Source: Deltaproteobacteria bacterium (GTDB taxonomy: Bacteria; Bdellovibrionota_C; UBA2361; OMII01). Taken from it: 32,944 nt of DNA. How positions within the stretch are numbered: position 1 is the first letter of the stretch; each line of letters starts with the position of its first letter. Under the pieces are notes generated by a model, which had not been told where the DNA came from, searched no databases, and saw only the letters and a list, made by a program, of their open reading frames with translations. Of the stretch, positions 8,153 through 16,877 are shown piece by piece. The translations under genes were made by a program, and so were the position numbers. Location of the stretch: NCBI GenBank assembly GCA_947488865.1, contig CANLCB010000012.1:1-32944 (forward strand), written 5' to 3'.

Positions 8153-9661
8153 TTACGCCAACCCAAAGAAGCGTCGTAGACGCTCTGTGAGCGCGCGTTC
8201 ATCTCCTTGTGTAGGAACTGCTTCTGTAACCGCGCTCTTAAGATTTCGCGCGGCCTCAATCTCGTCAACTCGTTCAGCCGCGTAGTGCGCGAAGGTCTGG
8301 ACGAGCTCGGGACGACGAGCCAACAAAACGCTCAAAGCATTCTTGCCGATTCGTGCTACACTTATATCGGCGCGAGCCTGTATCGACGCGATACGAGGCG
8401 TCCCCGCAAGCAGAGACATCTCTCCACAAATTTCTCCGCCTTGCAGGATTGCCGCTGGGACAGTTCGGCCATCGTGAGCTCCAACTAACACGGTGCAGTC
8501 ACCCTGGACGATAAGGAAGAAGGAGTCGCCTACTTCACCTTCGCGCATCAAGAACTCACCCTTGCCGTATCGCTCAATCTTCACCTCGTGAGCGAGAACT
8601 CCAAGGTCTGACTCATTCAACGACGTAAAGAGCGGCACTTTACCCAACAAGCTAAGCACCAACCCGCTACTATCGTCGCAGATAGGAGCATAGGGCACTT
8701 CTGTCTTATAAAGGGTGGTAATCGGATAAGGAATCGCGATACCACGACGTCGAGCGGCGTACCAAATTCGAGTCATGAGCTCGTTACGAACGGCAACGAA
8801 ATCGTCATACGCTGAGATAAAAACTCGCAATTCATACTGCACCGCGTAAGCCCCAAACTCCAACGTGCGAGGATCTGGATCCGGAGTACTTAGAATTCCA
8901 GGGGTCGCTAGGGCCGCTTCTACCAGCATCTCCCGTACGATATTTGGCGCGGCGTCATACGAGAACCCGATAGATACCTTGAATCCAAATACCTTACTTG
9001 GACTTGAAAAGTTAGTAATTCGGTCCTTGCCGATCGCGGAATTCGGAATGGTTATCTCGTTAAGCTCCCGAGTGACAATTCGGACGGAGCGCCAATTAAT
9101 CTGCTGCACCTTTCCAATAAGGTCACCAACCTGAATCCAATCACCAACACTCAGCGGTCGCTCAAAAACGAGCGCGAGCCCTGAGAATAGATTTCCAAGG
9201 GTGTCCTGAAGCGCGAGACCAAGAACAAGAGAACCAACCCCGAATGTAGTGAGAAGAGGAGAGATGTCCTTGTGCCATACGCTGCTGTACACCAACACAC
9301 ATCCGATGACGACGAAGCAAAGCCGGACAATATCTACTAGAAGGCGAGGCGTCCGAGCTCGAATCGAGTTTTGCCCCCGGTCAGCGAAGAAAAGCACCTT
9401 CAAGACGTTAGCGAGGAACCATACGAGGATAAAACCGAACAGGGTCTTTGCTACCAAAGCCACCTTGTCGGTAGATTGAATCCCCAGCAATGCTTCCAGA
9501 GCCCACAAAATGAAGAACCCCGGCAGGATGATATTGCGAACATAGCGGAAGAGAGCCTTGAAGTGCCGATCAGTCCGTCGCTCGATAATTAGGCAAGTGA
9601 ACCATAGAGCTATGAAGGCGCTCCCCCCTCCAGCCCACAAGAGATCCGAGTACTCGTTCAT
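8153..9661 (-). CDS. MscS-family channel with a C-terminal cyclic nucleotide-binding domain
   Basis: Probable ion channel of the bCNG type (MscS superfamily with a cNMP domain) in the inner membrane. The 502-residue protein has hydrophobic segments at about 10-27, 42-60, 68-92 and 108-127, then the pore helix and MscS core (about 131-165, FGVGSLVLGLALQDTLGN). The MscS beta domain follows with FERPLSVGDWI at 166-176 and IPNSAI at 205-210. Residues about 337-455 are a cyclic nucleotide-binding domain whose phosphate cassette is GEMSLLAGTPRIA, with E414 and R423. The last 40 residues are charged. Its ATG overlaps the terC stop by one base (TAATG), so translation is probably coupled. Whether it is gated by tension, a nucleotide or both cannot be read from sequence. 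Confidence 0.93.
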   Translation of the reverse strand: MNEYSDLLWAGGGSAFIALWFTCLIIERRTDRHFKALFRYVRNIILPGFFILWALEALLGIQSTDKVALVAKTLFGFILVWFLANVLKVLFFADRGQNSIRARTPRLLVDIVRLCFVVIGCVLVYSSVWHKDISPLLTTFGVGSLVLGLALQDTLGNLFSGLALVFERPLSVGDWIQVGDLIGKVQQINWRSVRIVTRELNEITIPNSAIGKDRITNFSSPSKVFGFKVSIGFSYDAAPNIVREMLVEAALATPGILSTPDPDPRTLEFGAYAVQYELRVFISAYDDFVAVRNELMTRIWYAARRRGIAIPYPITTLYKTEVPYAPICDDSSGLVLSLLGKVPLFTSLNESDLGVLAHEVKIERYGKGEFLMREGEVGDSFFLIVQGDCTVLVGAHDGRTVPAAILQGGEICGEMSLLAGTPRIASIQARADISVARIGKNALSVLLARRPELVQTFAHYAAERVDEIEAARNLKSAVTEAVPTQGDERALTERLRRFFGLA

Positions 9662-10680
9662 TACCCCTCGCTTTCTTTAGTTCCCGTAGACGGACGCGCT
9701 AGCGACAGCACGATAGACCCTATAATTAGGGACAACACTACTAAAAGTGAAATCTCAGTTGGCAGCTCGTAGTGCAACACCTCATCGAGCAACGCCATCT
9801 TTGCTCCGATGAATATGAGGACAAACGAGAGACCCACGCTCAGATAGTGGAATCGGCTAATGAACGCGAGGAGGAGGAAATAGAGCGCCCGCAAATCGAT
9901 CACCGCGAAGATATTAGAGGTGAACACCACCAGCGGCTCTTTCGTCAGGCCAAAGATCGCCGGAACAGAGTCGAAAGCGAACATAATATCCGTAACCTCA
10001 ACGAAAATGAGCGCGAGAAAGAGTGGCGTTGCCAGCCATCGGCCATCGACTCGGGTGAAGAAATTCTGACCGTCAAGCTTTGGCGAGAGAGGAAGTACGC
10101 GCCGCAAAAAAAGTAGCAGCTTGTTCTTTTCAGGATGAATCTCTGGTTCTTTTCCACGAAGAACCGAGAACCCTTGAAATATCAGGAAGAGACCGAAGCC
10201 GATGACTACCCAACTAATATCCATCAGCACTGAGCCCATGGCGATAAAGATCGCTCGGAGCACAAGCGCGCCAAACAATCCGTAAAAGAGAACCCGATAT
10301 TGGTTCTCTTTAGGTATGGAGAAAAATTGGAAGATCACGATGAAGACAAAGAGATTATCGACAGCCAGCGATTTCTCGACCAAGTATCCCGACAAAAACT
10401 CAAGCGCCGTGCGACGAGCTAATTCTCCCGCCGTCCCGCCGAGGGTCTCAACAGGCGACGCGAAGGAATTCACATGGAGATAGGTAATAATATAGAGCAG
10501 GACATTGAAGAGAAGCGCGAGTCCGAACCAATTGAGCGCAGAGATGGTAGCTTCGCGAATTGAAATCTCTTTGGGAGTTCTGTGAAACGCTCGCAAAGAA
10601 GTCCACAAAATAGCGGATATCCCGAGAGCAAAGAGAACGTACAACGGCCAAAAATCTTGAAAAGGAAAAATGTGTGGCAT
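9661..10680 (-). CDS. TerC/Alx-family integral membrane protein
   Basis: Polytopic inner-membrane protein of the TerC family. Characterised relatives (Alx, YceF/MeeY, MeeF) are linked to manganese export and loading of secreted proteins, and others to tellurite resistance. The 339 residues form about nine hydrophobic helices. The family signature EVTDIMFAFDSVPAIFG lies around 227-243, with acidic residues in the membrane. A second acidic site, EKSLAVDNLFVF, lies near 102-113. The start is the ATG at 10680. The gene begins 15 bp after the DUF72 gene and its stop overlaps the channel start, giving a DUF72-terC-mscS unit. That pairing suggests ion or metal homeostasis, which is inference. Confidence 0.92.
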   Translation of the reverse strand: MPHIFPFQDFWPLYVLFALGISAILWTSLRAFHRTPKEISIREATISALNWFGLALLFNVLLYIITYLHVNSFASPVETLGGTAGELARRTALEFLSGYLVEKSLAVDNLFVFIVIFQFFSIPKENQYRVLFYGLFGALVLRAIFIAMGSVLMDISWVVIGFGLFLIFQGFSVLRGKEPEIHPEKNKLLLFLRRVLPLSPKLDGQNFFTRVDGRWLATPLFLALIFVEVTDIMFAFDSVPAIFGLTKEPLVVFTSNIFAVIDLRALYFLLLAFISRFHYLSVGLSFVLIFIGAKMALLDEVLHYELPTEISLLVVLSLIIGSIVLSLARPSTGTKESEG

Positions 10681-10695
10681 GAAGAAAAAGTCTCG

Positions 10696-11661
10696 TTATG
10701 AGGCGCTCCGCTCTAAAAAAATTTGCCCAATCGAGACCATCGTCAAAGGAGAATTCCCTTCGGCCTTATTGTTGGCTGTCACAAAAGCCTGTTTACTCGT
10801 TGAGACCGCTCGCATCAGGAGCTTTACTACATCCGACCGCATCTGGGCGTTAGGCTGCCGCACCTGGTCGTACGGCGCAAACTGCTCTTCCGCGTTTTGA
10901 TAACTCGTACCAAGCGGTGTAAGCAGTCTTGCAACGAAGAAATCAGCCGTCAATCCACCTGCCGCCGCGGCGAGCCTCATCTGTTGATGGACCGGAATCA
11001 TGGAATTCCAATGATTAAAGCAATGGGTAGCGCCGACCTCATTGAGTGCCTGAAAGTACTCTCCTGTTAGGAGCTCAGGGTTTCGAACCTCCACAGCGTA
11101 CTGAAGTCCCGTGGGCAATCGGCGGAGAAACTCCCCCAATCGATCAACGAATGCCTCATAAGGCATCGCGCGCGGTGAAAACGGCGGGAACTGAAACACA
11201 AATGGGCCTGTACGCTCCAATACCCCTGGCTGGTCGTAGGGAGTTAACACCTTGTCCTTAAAGAGATCGACGTTAAGAAAGTCGGAGTTCTCCCCTCCGG
11301 CGGAAGCGCCATACCGGGGATGTTTCGGATAGACTCCAATCGTGATCCGCTCCCACACCTTCGAAACCCACCTGAAGGTTGAGGGAACGAGAGAGGCGTA
11401 GGATGCCAACGTTTCTGGTTTTGGTGGGGCGTAAAAAAAGCTGTCGATACAGGCGGTGCGAAACCACGGAATGGTGGCGTACTCCCTTAAGCTTCTCGCC
11501 GTAAAGTCTTTTTCGCTTTTATAGGACTCTTTGTAGACGACCCCCTTCCAACCTGAAAACGCCCACGTGCTGGTTCCGAGATACAGTCCTGCTGGCAACG
11601 TCGCGCCTTGAGGGCTCCAAATATCTTCCGCTGTGGCCGTAGAGAGTAGGTCCGAACTCAT
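10696..11661 (-). CDS. DUF72 (YecE-like) TIM-barrel protein
   Basis: Member of the DUF72 family, of unknown biochemical role; structures of relatives show a TIM-barrel fold. The 321-residue protein begins its domain near residue 26 with LYLGTSTWAFSGWKG. It continues with the family features: an aromatic-rich SFFYAPP segment, FRWVSKVWERIT, a proline-rich QFPPFSP and the conserved AVEVRNPELL near 201-210. It is longer than E. coli YecE (272 aa) through an N-terminal extension and a central insert (about 145-172). It lies between the subtilase and terC with short gaps (36 and 15 bp), so it is probably co-transcribed. Confidence 0.88.
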   Translation of the reverse strand: MSSDLLSTATAEDIWSPQGATLPAGLYLGTSTWAFSGWKGVVYKESYKSEKDFTARSLREYATIPWFRTACIDSFFYAPPKPETLASYASLVPSTFRWVSKVWERITIGVYPKHPRYGASAGGENSDFLNVDLFKDKVLTPYDQPGVLERTGPFVFQFPPFSPRAMPYEAFVDRLGEFLRRLPTGLQYAVEVRNPELLTGEYFQALNEVGATHCFNHWNSMIPVHQQMRLAAAAGGLTADFFVARLLTPLGTSYQNAEEQFAPYDQVRQPNAQMRSDVVKLLMRAVSTSKQAFVTANNKAEGNSPLTMVSIGQIFLERSAS

Positions 11662-11697
11662 AACAAACTTTAATGTCCCGTCCGCTTGGTAAGGAGG

Positions 11698-13275
11698 CTA
11701 TTGAGAGACTGTAAAATTTTTGCGGGTATTCTTTAAGATATCAACAGTCGCCACGCGCGGGGAGAAGCGGAGTCCGGTGTACCGCGGCTGAACGGTATAG
11801 CTACCAATCGGCAAGTTAGAGAGGGCGTACTTACCGTTTCTATCGGTTCGCGTTGTTCGGCGTGAGGTGGTAGCGCCCCCTTTTGACTTCACGATCATTG
11901 TCACTCGCGACAATCCACGCCCGTTACGCTTGACCACACCCGAGAGCTTAAACGCCTCTTGGCCCTGAGCCTTTAGAACCGCCCCGAAGGCATCAACCAT
12001 TCCTCCAGTCGCCGTTCTTCCAGCCAACGAGATATTAGCGCGGGTCGTCGACATAATTATAGAACGGGTCAACGTCGCCGACGCCGACAGATTCGCCGCT
12101 ACCACAAGAGCAGCGATACCAGAAACGTGCGGGGTCGCCATTGAAGTTCCAGACTCATATCCGTAGCGACTAACTCCACCTTGTCGCGGCAATGTGCTCA
12201 AGATGCCGGATCCAGGGGCTCCCACGTCCACTGAAGAACGGCCGTAGTTAGAATAGTCCGCGAGTTCTCCTGATGAGTTTGTCGCCGCTACCGAAAGAAT
12301 ATTCGGGAGGTTTAAGCTGGCGGGGTATGTAGGTGAGGAGTCATCATTACTCCCCTCGTTTCCAGCGGCCGCGACTATTAAAATCCCTCGATCCGCGGCT
12401 CGAGAGACCGCGCGCTCAAGCGAACTCGTGTACTCGCCACCTAAAGACAGGTTAATGGCCACGATCGGATATCCTTGACCTTTAAGTGTGATGGCGTAGT
12501 CGATCGCCCGAACTAGATCCGAGCTAAAACCAGAGCCTGCCGAATCGAGGCACTTAATCGCGATGACTTGCGCCCCCCAGGCTACCCCAATCATGCCGAC
12601 GCTATTATTACCAGCCGCGGCGATCGTACCGGCGACATGAGTCCCGTGTCCGTTATCATCGAGGGGTTCTCCATCCTCATTCGCGAAATCATACCCGTGG
12701 ACATCGTCCACAAAACCGTTCGAATCATCGTCGACTCCATTGCCGGCGATCTCTCCCGGATTCGTCCAAATCGAGGTCTGCAGATCTTCGTGGATGTAAT
12801 CCACTCCCGAATCCACAACCGCGACTAACGCGGAAGGCGACCCTATCGTGCGGTCCCAGGCGTCTGGCGCATCGATACCGACCGTGCTGTTGAGACTGTA
12901 CTGTTCGGAGTATCGTGGGTCGTTCGGCGAAAAGAACGCATGAACCTTTTTGTCTCGCTCAACACCCGTGACATCCACGTGTTGTTCTACCAACGCGCGT
13001 TGTCCCTCACTGAGCGCGAGAATCAGGGAATTGTCCCGAGGGATAGCGGCGACCGCCTTCCCAATCCCAAGCGTTTCCGGTACACCCATGAGGGCTGCGG
13101 CCGAATACTGAGCCTTCACATCTCGAATACGTACAACGTATCGCGACTCTTCCGCCTGAGCGGACGTCAGAGATGAAGTGACAGTCATCAAGGAAGCGAC
13201 GAGGGCGAGAAACGTCGCAACTCTTTCTAAGAGAGGGAGGTCACCGTGAAGCTTTGTTGGTCTCGCGCATGTCAC
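11698..13275 (-). CDS. Secreted subtilisin-like serine protease (S8) with a C-terminal beta-sandwich domain
   Basis: Exported protease. From GTG 13275 it has 525 residues. A signal peptide (about 16-40, ending TSAQA) is followed by a propeptide-like segment (about 44-110) and the S8 catalytic domain. In this numbering the triad is D155 (VVDSGVD), H210 (NGHGTHVAGT) and S378 (GTSMATPHVSG), with oxyanion Asn306 in AAAGNEGS. The last 85 residues (KLSGVVKRNGRGLSRV to the end) resemble a carboxypeptidase-regulatory or SdrD-B-like beta-sandwich with the usual DRNGKYALSNLPIGSYTV. An ATG at 13371 also opens this frame, but it would overlap dedA by 50 bp and put 50 residues before the signal. The chosen GTG lies six bases after a TATACT box, so the message could be leaderless. 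The start remains uncertain. Confidence 0.9.
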   Translation of the reverse strand: MTCARPTKLHGDLPLLERVATFLALVASLMTVTSSLTSAQAEESRYVVRIRDVKAQYSAAALMGVPETLGIGKAVAAIPRDNSLILALSEGQRALVEQHVDVTGVERDKKVHAFFSPNDPRYSEQYSLNSTVGIDAPDAWDRTIGSPSALVAVVDSGVDYIHEDLQTSIWTNPGEIAGNGVDDDSNGFVDDVHGYDFANEDGEPLDDNGHGTHVAGTIAAAGNNSVGMIGVAWGAQVIAIKCLDSAGSGFSSDLVRAIDYAITLKGQGYPIVAINLSLGGEYTSSLERAVSRAADRGILIVAAAGNEGSNDDSSPTYPASLNLPNILSVAATNSSGELADYSNYGRSSVDVGAPGSGILSTLPRQGGVSRYGYESGTSMATPHVSGIAALVVAANLSASATLTRSIIMSTTRANISLAGRTATGGMVDAFGAVLKAQGQEAFKLSGVVKRNGRGLSRVTMIVKSKGGATTSRRTTRTDRNGKYALSNLPIGSYTVQPRYTGLRFSPRVATVDILKNTRKNFTVSQ

Positions 13276-13321
13276 GGGACTAGTATACTCGAAACAACGC
13301 CTGGAACCTATGGATTGTGCC

Positions 13322-13978
13322 CTAGCTCTGGGCAGCCGAACGAGCCTCTTTTCGAGCCTTAAGCACCTCATACACCGCAGGGAGGATCGAAATCACGATG
13401 ATCATGAGAATCACCAACTTAAAGTTCCTTTGGACAACCGGCGTTGTACCGAAGAAGTACCCAGCGTAGGTGAAAAGAGAGATCCAAAGCGCCGCGCCAG
13501 TAATGTTGTAAGCCGCGAACTTGGCGTAAGACATCGTACCAACTCCAGCCAGGAAAGGGGCGAAGGTTCTAACGATTGGAACGAAACGAGCAAGAACGAT
13601 CGTCTTAGAACCGTACTTCTCGAAGAAACGATGCGTACGAGCGAGGTATTCCGGCTTGAACACCCGTGAATTTTGACGCTCAAATACCGCTGGCCCCATG
13701 CGGCGACCTATCGAGTAATTCACCGCGTCGCCAACGACAGCGGCAATAAAGAGGAGAAGAGCCAAAAGATTTACATCAAAAGCCCCCTGCGCGGCCAAAG
13801 CGCCAGCCGCGAAGAGAAGCGAGTCCCCAGGAAGGAACGGAGTAACGACCAGTCCGGTTTCACAAAATACAATGACAAAGAGAATCGCGTACGCCCAAGT
13901 ACCGTAGTTCTGAGCAAGCTCGGTGAGGTGCTTATCAATGTGGAGGAAGAAACTGATAAAGCTTTTGATAAAATCCAT
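13322..13978 (-). CDS. DedA-family membrane protein
   Basis: Inner-membrane protein of the DedA/VTT (SNARE-associated) superfamily. Some members move undecaprenyl phosphate or phospholipids across the membrane. The 218-residue product has about four to five hydrophobic stretches and the two family signatures: [18 protein letters not shown] near 41-58 and [18 protein letters not shown] near 128-145, with the conserved arginines. The ATG at 13978 is preferred over a GTG at 14020, because a GGGGA tract sits just before it and the added residues look unlike the family. It is the first gene of the minus-strand run leading to the subtilase. Confidence 0.9.
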   Translation of the reverse strand: MDFIKSFISFFLHIDKHLTELAQNYGTWAYAILFVIVFCETGLVVTPFLPGDSLLFAAGALAAQGAFDVNLLALLLFIAAVVGDAVNYSIGRRMGPAVFERQNSRVFKPEYLARTHRFFEKYGSKTIVLARFVPIVRTFAPFLAGVGTMSYAKFAAYNITGAALWISLFTYAGYFFGTTPVVQRNFKLVILMIIVISILPAVYEVLKARKEARSAAQS

Positions 13979-14115
13979 GACATTCCCCAGTAAAGTGAAC
14001 CGTGGGGAGTAGTCTTGCACAGTCGAGCCTAGGGGTCATCCCCGAAGGTGTCATCGCATGGGAGATTTATGGGCCCAAGAAGATCTCCCGGACCCAAGTT
14101 TCTTTCACCACCCTG

Positions 14116-15030
14116 TTAGGACGCGGCCTGACACGCTTCGTCTGAGTGAATTTCATCCTCCTCAGACCCCACGAGGGCGCGGTCTTTAAGAACCTGAATG
14201 AATGGGACGAGCCCCTTCTTTTGCGCCCATTGAATCGCGTTAAATCCATCCTGATCGCAAAGACCAAGGTCGGCGCCCAGCTCTACAAGCTCACACGCCA
14301 CCGCTGATTGACCATTTTTTACTGCCGCTATTAAAGCGGTAGTCCCATTTGGGCTCTGTCCATTAATTTCAACGCCGTCATCAACCAGACGTCGGACCGT
14401 AGCGACATCGCCAGCCGACGCGGCCCTCATGAAGACCGTCCAAAATGCCTGTCCGGCGGAGCTCACCGCTACGCGAGTCACGGGCGGGTCCTCTTTAACG
14501 ACGACCTCCTCTAGCTTCACCACAGTTTCAGCGGGTTCGGCTTTCTGCATTCCGAAAGCGTCGAGTAGCGCGGGATCGGACTCAGACTTAGCCCACTTGC
14601 GAGCGCTCCAGCCATCGAAGTTTTCAATGTCGATATTGGCCCCCAGTTCTAGGAGTACCTTGACGGTTTTAATGTCACGCCTCATGACTGCCGCAAGCAC
14701 AGCGGTGCCACCTTTATTGAGCAACATGTTAATATCCGCCCCGAACTCAACGAGAGTACGCAGAACCGCCTGGTGGCCTCTTTCGGCCGCCTCGGACATC
14801 GGACTAATGCCGAACTTATTTCTGCGATTAACCTTCCCGCCCGCGGCGGCAATCAGACGAACGATACTTTCATGCCCTCGCGACGCGGCTATCATGAGCG
14901 CGCTGGAGCCGTACTTGAGTTCGCAATCAACGTCGAACCCCTCGTCCATGAGACGTTTCACGACGTCATACTGTCCCTCTCGAGCCGCCGTGATGAGAAG
15001 CTTCTGGTCCTCGGTGTATTTGATTCCCAT
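14116..15030 (-). CDS. Ankyrin-repeat protein
   Basis: Protein-interaction scaffold of unknown partner. The 304-residue protein has no signal peptide or membrane segment and is probably cytoplasmic. About four to five ankyrin repeats occupy residues 5-155, with phrases such as SALMIAASRGHESIVRLI and GADINMLLNKGGTAVLAA. An acidic/valine linker (about 160-190) follows, then two to three more repeats (195-285, for example TTALIAAVKNGQSAVACEL) and a charged tail. The ATG at 15030 has AAAGGA six bases upstream; a TTG seven codons earlier lacks such support. It could be a monocistron, with 120 bp between it and the phosphatase-family gene upstream. Confidence 0.88.
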   Translation of the reverse strand: MGIKYTEDQKLLITAAREGQYDVVKRLMDEGFDVDCELKYGSSALMIAASRGHESIVRLIAAAGGKVNRRNKFGISPMSEAAERGHQAVLRTLVEFGADINMLLNKGGTAVLAAVMRRDIKTVKVLLELGANIDIENFDGWSARKWAKSESDPALLDAFGMQKAEPAETVVKLEEVVVKEDPPVTRVAVSSAGQAFWTVFMRAASAGDVATVRRLVDDGVEINGQSPNGTTALIAAVKNGQSAVACELVELGADLGLCDQDGFNAIQWAQKKGLVPFIQVLKDRALVGSEEDEIHSDEACQAAS

Positions 15031-15149
15031 AATCCTTTCGATTCCAGACAAAATTGCCTTTCATAGGAATAGATCGACCGAAGAGGTTAGAATCATGAGC
15101 AAAAAATGGGCTCGGGATTTACAGCCCGCAACCCGCTGAAAGAAAAGCG

Positions 15150-15932
15150 CTATTTGTCTATCTCGTCGAGTAGCATTTGATGCGCTAATCCGTTGGATAC
15201 CACGAAATACTGATACGATATCTCACCAAGCCCCATGGGAATGGGATTACCGTGTTCATCTGAGATTGTCGCACCAGCTTCAGCGAGTACAGCCATTGGT
15301 GCCGCAAGATCCCACTCACGGTGGGTCTTCATCCGTAAAACAACACCGTCAAGCTCTCCTCGTGCCACAAGCGCGAAAGCGAGTCCCGAATCCATCATCG
15401 AACTCTCGAGCTCTTTATTCTTGAGGGAACAGTTACGGGCATACACACACTTCATTCGCGGCGTTGTTGATGATGAAACCGAGATACGCGCCCCATTCAT
15501 TGTCGCGCCAAAACCTCGTACCGCTCGATACATGTGGTTACGAGCGGGAAAGAACATTAGTCCCGCTTCCGCTCTTTGATTCGCACTCAAGCCCACCAAA
15601 ATCGAAAAATCATCGCGCCCCTCTAAAAACGCCGACGTTCCATCCAAGGGATCAATGATCCACGAACGTTTTGCCGCTCGCAACGCGGGCAGGTCCACAG
15701 CGACTTCTTCCGACAAGATGTAGTCATCGGGAAACAATCGACGAAGAGCTGTCATCAAGATCTCATTCGAGCCCATATCAGCGGCCGATACTAACGATCC
15801 GTCTGACTTCGCTACGATTGAAAGGTCTGATTTTCCAGCTGAACCACCAGGCCACTTACTCATGAGAAAGGCCCCAGCCTCTCGCACTACATCTTCAAGC
15901 TCTGTGAATCGGACGTCAGTAGAAAAACTCAT
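15150..15932 (-). CDS. Inositol monophosphatase-superfamily phosphatase (CysQ/SuhB-like)
   Basis: Metal- and Li-sensitive phosphatase family that includes inositol monophosphatase, CysQ (3'(2'),5'-bisphosphate nucleotidase) and fructose bisphosphatases. The 260 residues carry the metal-binding motifs: the acidic EE pair at 75-76, DPLDGT at 94-99, and the second signature HREWDLAAPMAVLAEAGA in the C-terminal third. An opening VREAGAFLMSKW and KSDGSLVSAADMGSN are typical of the CysQ/IMPase side. The substrate cannot be decided by reading. It starts at ATG 15932 and lies 32 bp after the polyprenyl synthase gene, so the two are probably co-transcribed. Confidence 0.9.
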   Translation of the reverse strand: MSFSTDVRFTELEDVVREAGAFLMSKWPGGSAGKSDLSIVAKSDGSLVSAADMGSNEILMTALRRLFPDDYILSEEVAVDLPALRAAKRSWIIDPLDGTSAFLEGRDDFSILVGLSANQRAEAGLMFFPARNHMYRAVRGFGATMNGARISVSSSTTPRMKCVYARNCSLKNKELESSMMDSGLAFALVARGELDGVVLRMKTHREWDLAAPMAVLAEAGATISDEHGNPIPMGLGEISYQYFVVSNGLAHQMLLDEIDK

Positions 15933-15964
15933 CGTGGCTCTATGCGAATAAAAACTGCGGTGAA

Positions 15965-16789
15965 TTAGAGAACCAAGTTTACAATCTTTCGATATATGAC
16001 TTCAGTGTGCGGAAGCGTCTTCGACATTGATAAACTCTTCAATTGTTCGAGGAGCGTGACGCACTCGCGAGTAGCGTCAAAACCATCTCCACTTGTTCCA
16101 TCGCCATCAGAGATATCATCGAGTCGCTGGAAGAGCACTCCAACTTTCACACCCCACGCGAAAAACGCCTCACTTTTCTCGGGGGAAAGCCCGCCGCACG
16201 ACACGCCCGCCGCCGCGGAGGCACCGAACAACGCTCCTGTTTTGAGCTCCATCAGCGATTGAACTGTCGCCGCGTCGGTAGGTTTTTCAATATCAAGCTG
16301 CTGTCCCACGCAAAGCTCACTCCACGCGCGACTAAGCGTTTTCGCGATACGTAACACACGCTCAGCGGGAGCACTCACCTCACCTACTAATTGCATAGCT
16401 CGCCCCACTAACAGATCACCCGTAAGAATCGCCGTACCTTCAGAGAATGCTCGATGGCACGAAGGACGACCTCGTCGAGTATCATCGTTATCAAGGGCGG
16501 GAAGATCATCGTGAACTAAGGAAGCCGCATGAAGCATCTCAACGGCCAACGCGGCAGCAAGCGCTCCAGAATGCCGCGCGTCCGTAGAACCATCAACGTC
16601 GCGCGCGAGAGCGAGAACTAAGAGGGCCCGCAGCCGCTTCCCCTGCCCTTCAAGCACATACGTGACGGCCTCCTGAAGTGTGCGACTGTGAGGCGCAATT
16701 TGCGAAGCTGTCGATACGAGCTCCAAATCAATAAGCGAACGCCACTGTTGTAGTTGTGACTCTATTGTTGGCTCAACGCAGGTGCTCAT
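15965..16789 (-). CDS. ispA: Polyprenyl (farnesyl/geranylgeranyl) diphosphate synthase
   Basis: Soluble prenyltransferase that condenses isopentenyl diphosphate with allylic diphosphates, supplying precursors for undecaprenyl phosphate and quinones. The 274-residue protein contains GKRLRALLVLA (50-60), the first Asp-rich motif DDLPALDND (94-102) followed by RRGRPSCHRAF, TGDLLVGRAM, and the second Asp-rich motif as RLDDISDGDG near the C-terminus. Length and DDxxxxD spacing fit short-chain bacterial IspA/GGPS enzymes. The chain length of the product is not determined. It lies in the folC, ispA-like, phosphatase order on the minus strand. Confidence 0.93.
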   Translation of the reverse strand: MSTCVEPTIESQLQQWRSLIDLELVSTASQIAPHSRTLQEAVTYVLEGQGKRLRALLVLALARDVDGSTDARHSGALAAALAVEMLHAASLVHDDLPALDNDDTRRGRPSCHRAFSEGTAILTGDLLVGRAMQLVGEVSAPAERVLRIAKTLSRAWSELCVGQQLDIEKPTDAATVQSLMELKTGALFGASAAAGVSCGGLSPEKSEAFFAWGVKVGVLFQRLDDISDGDGTSGDGFDATRECVTLLEQLKSLSMSKTLPHTEVIYRKIVNLVL

Positions 16790-16877
16790 CTTTTACTTCT
16801 TAGGTTCCAAAAACCACGGGGACAGTATCAGTCCACCCAGCAGCTCGTACAGATGGACCAACTCAAATCAAACAGCG

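Noticed and set aside
14060-14089. GGGAGAT/ATCTCCC inverted repeat after the ankyrin gene as a terminator
   Set aside because: Seven-base stem with a long loop and no T-run on the relevant strand.
14429-15139. 236-codon plus-strand frame
   Set aside because: Antisense to the ankyrin gene, low-complexity Ser/Thr/Arg content and no plausible start site.
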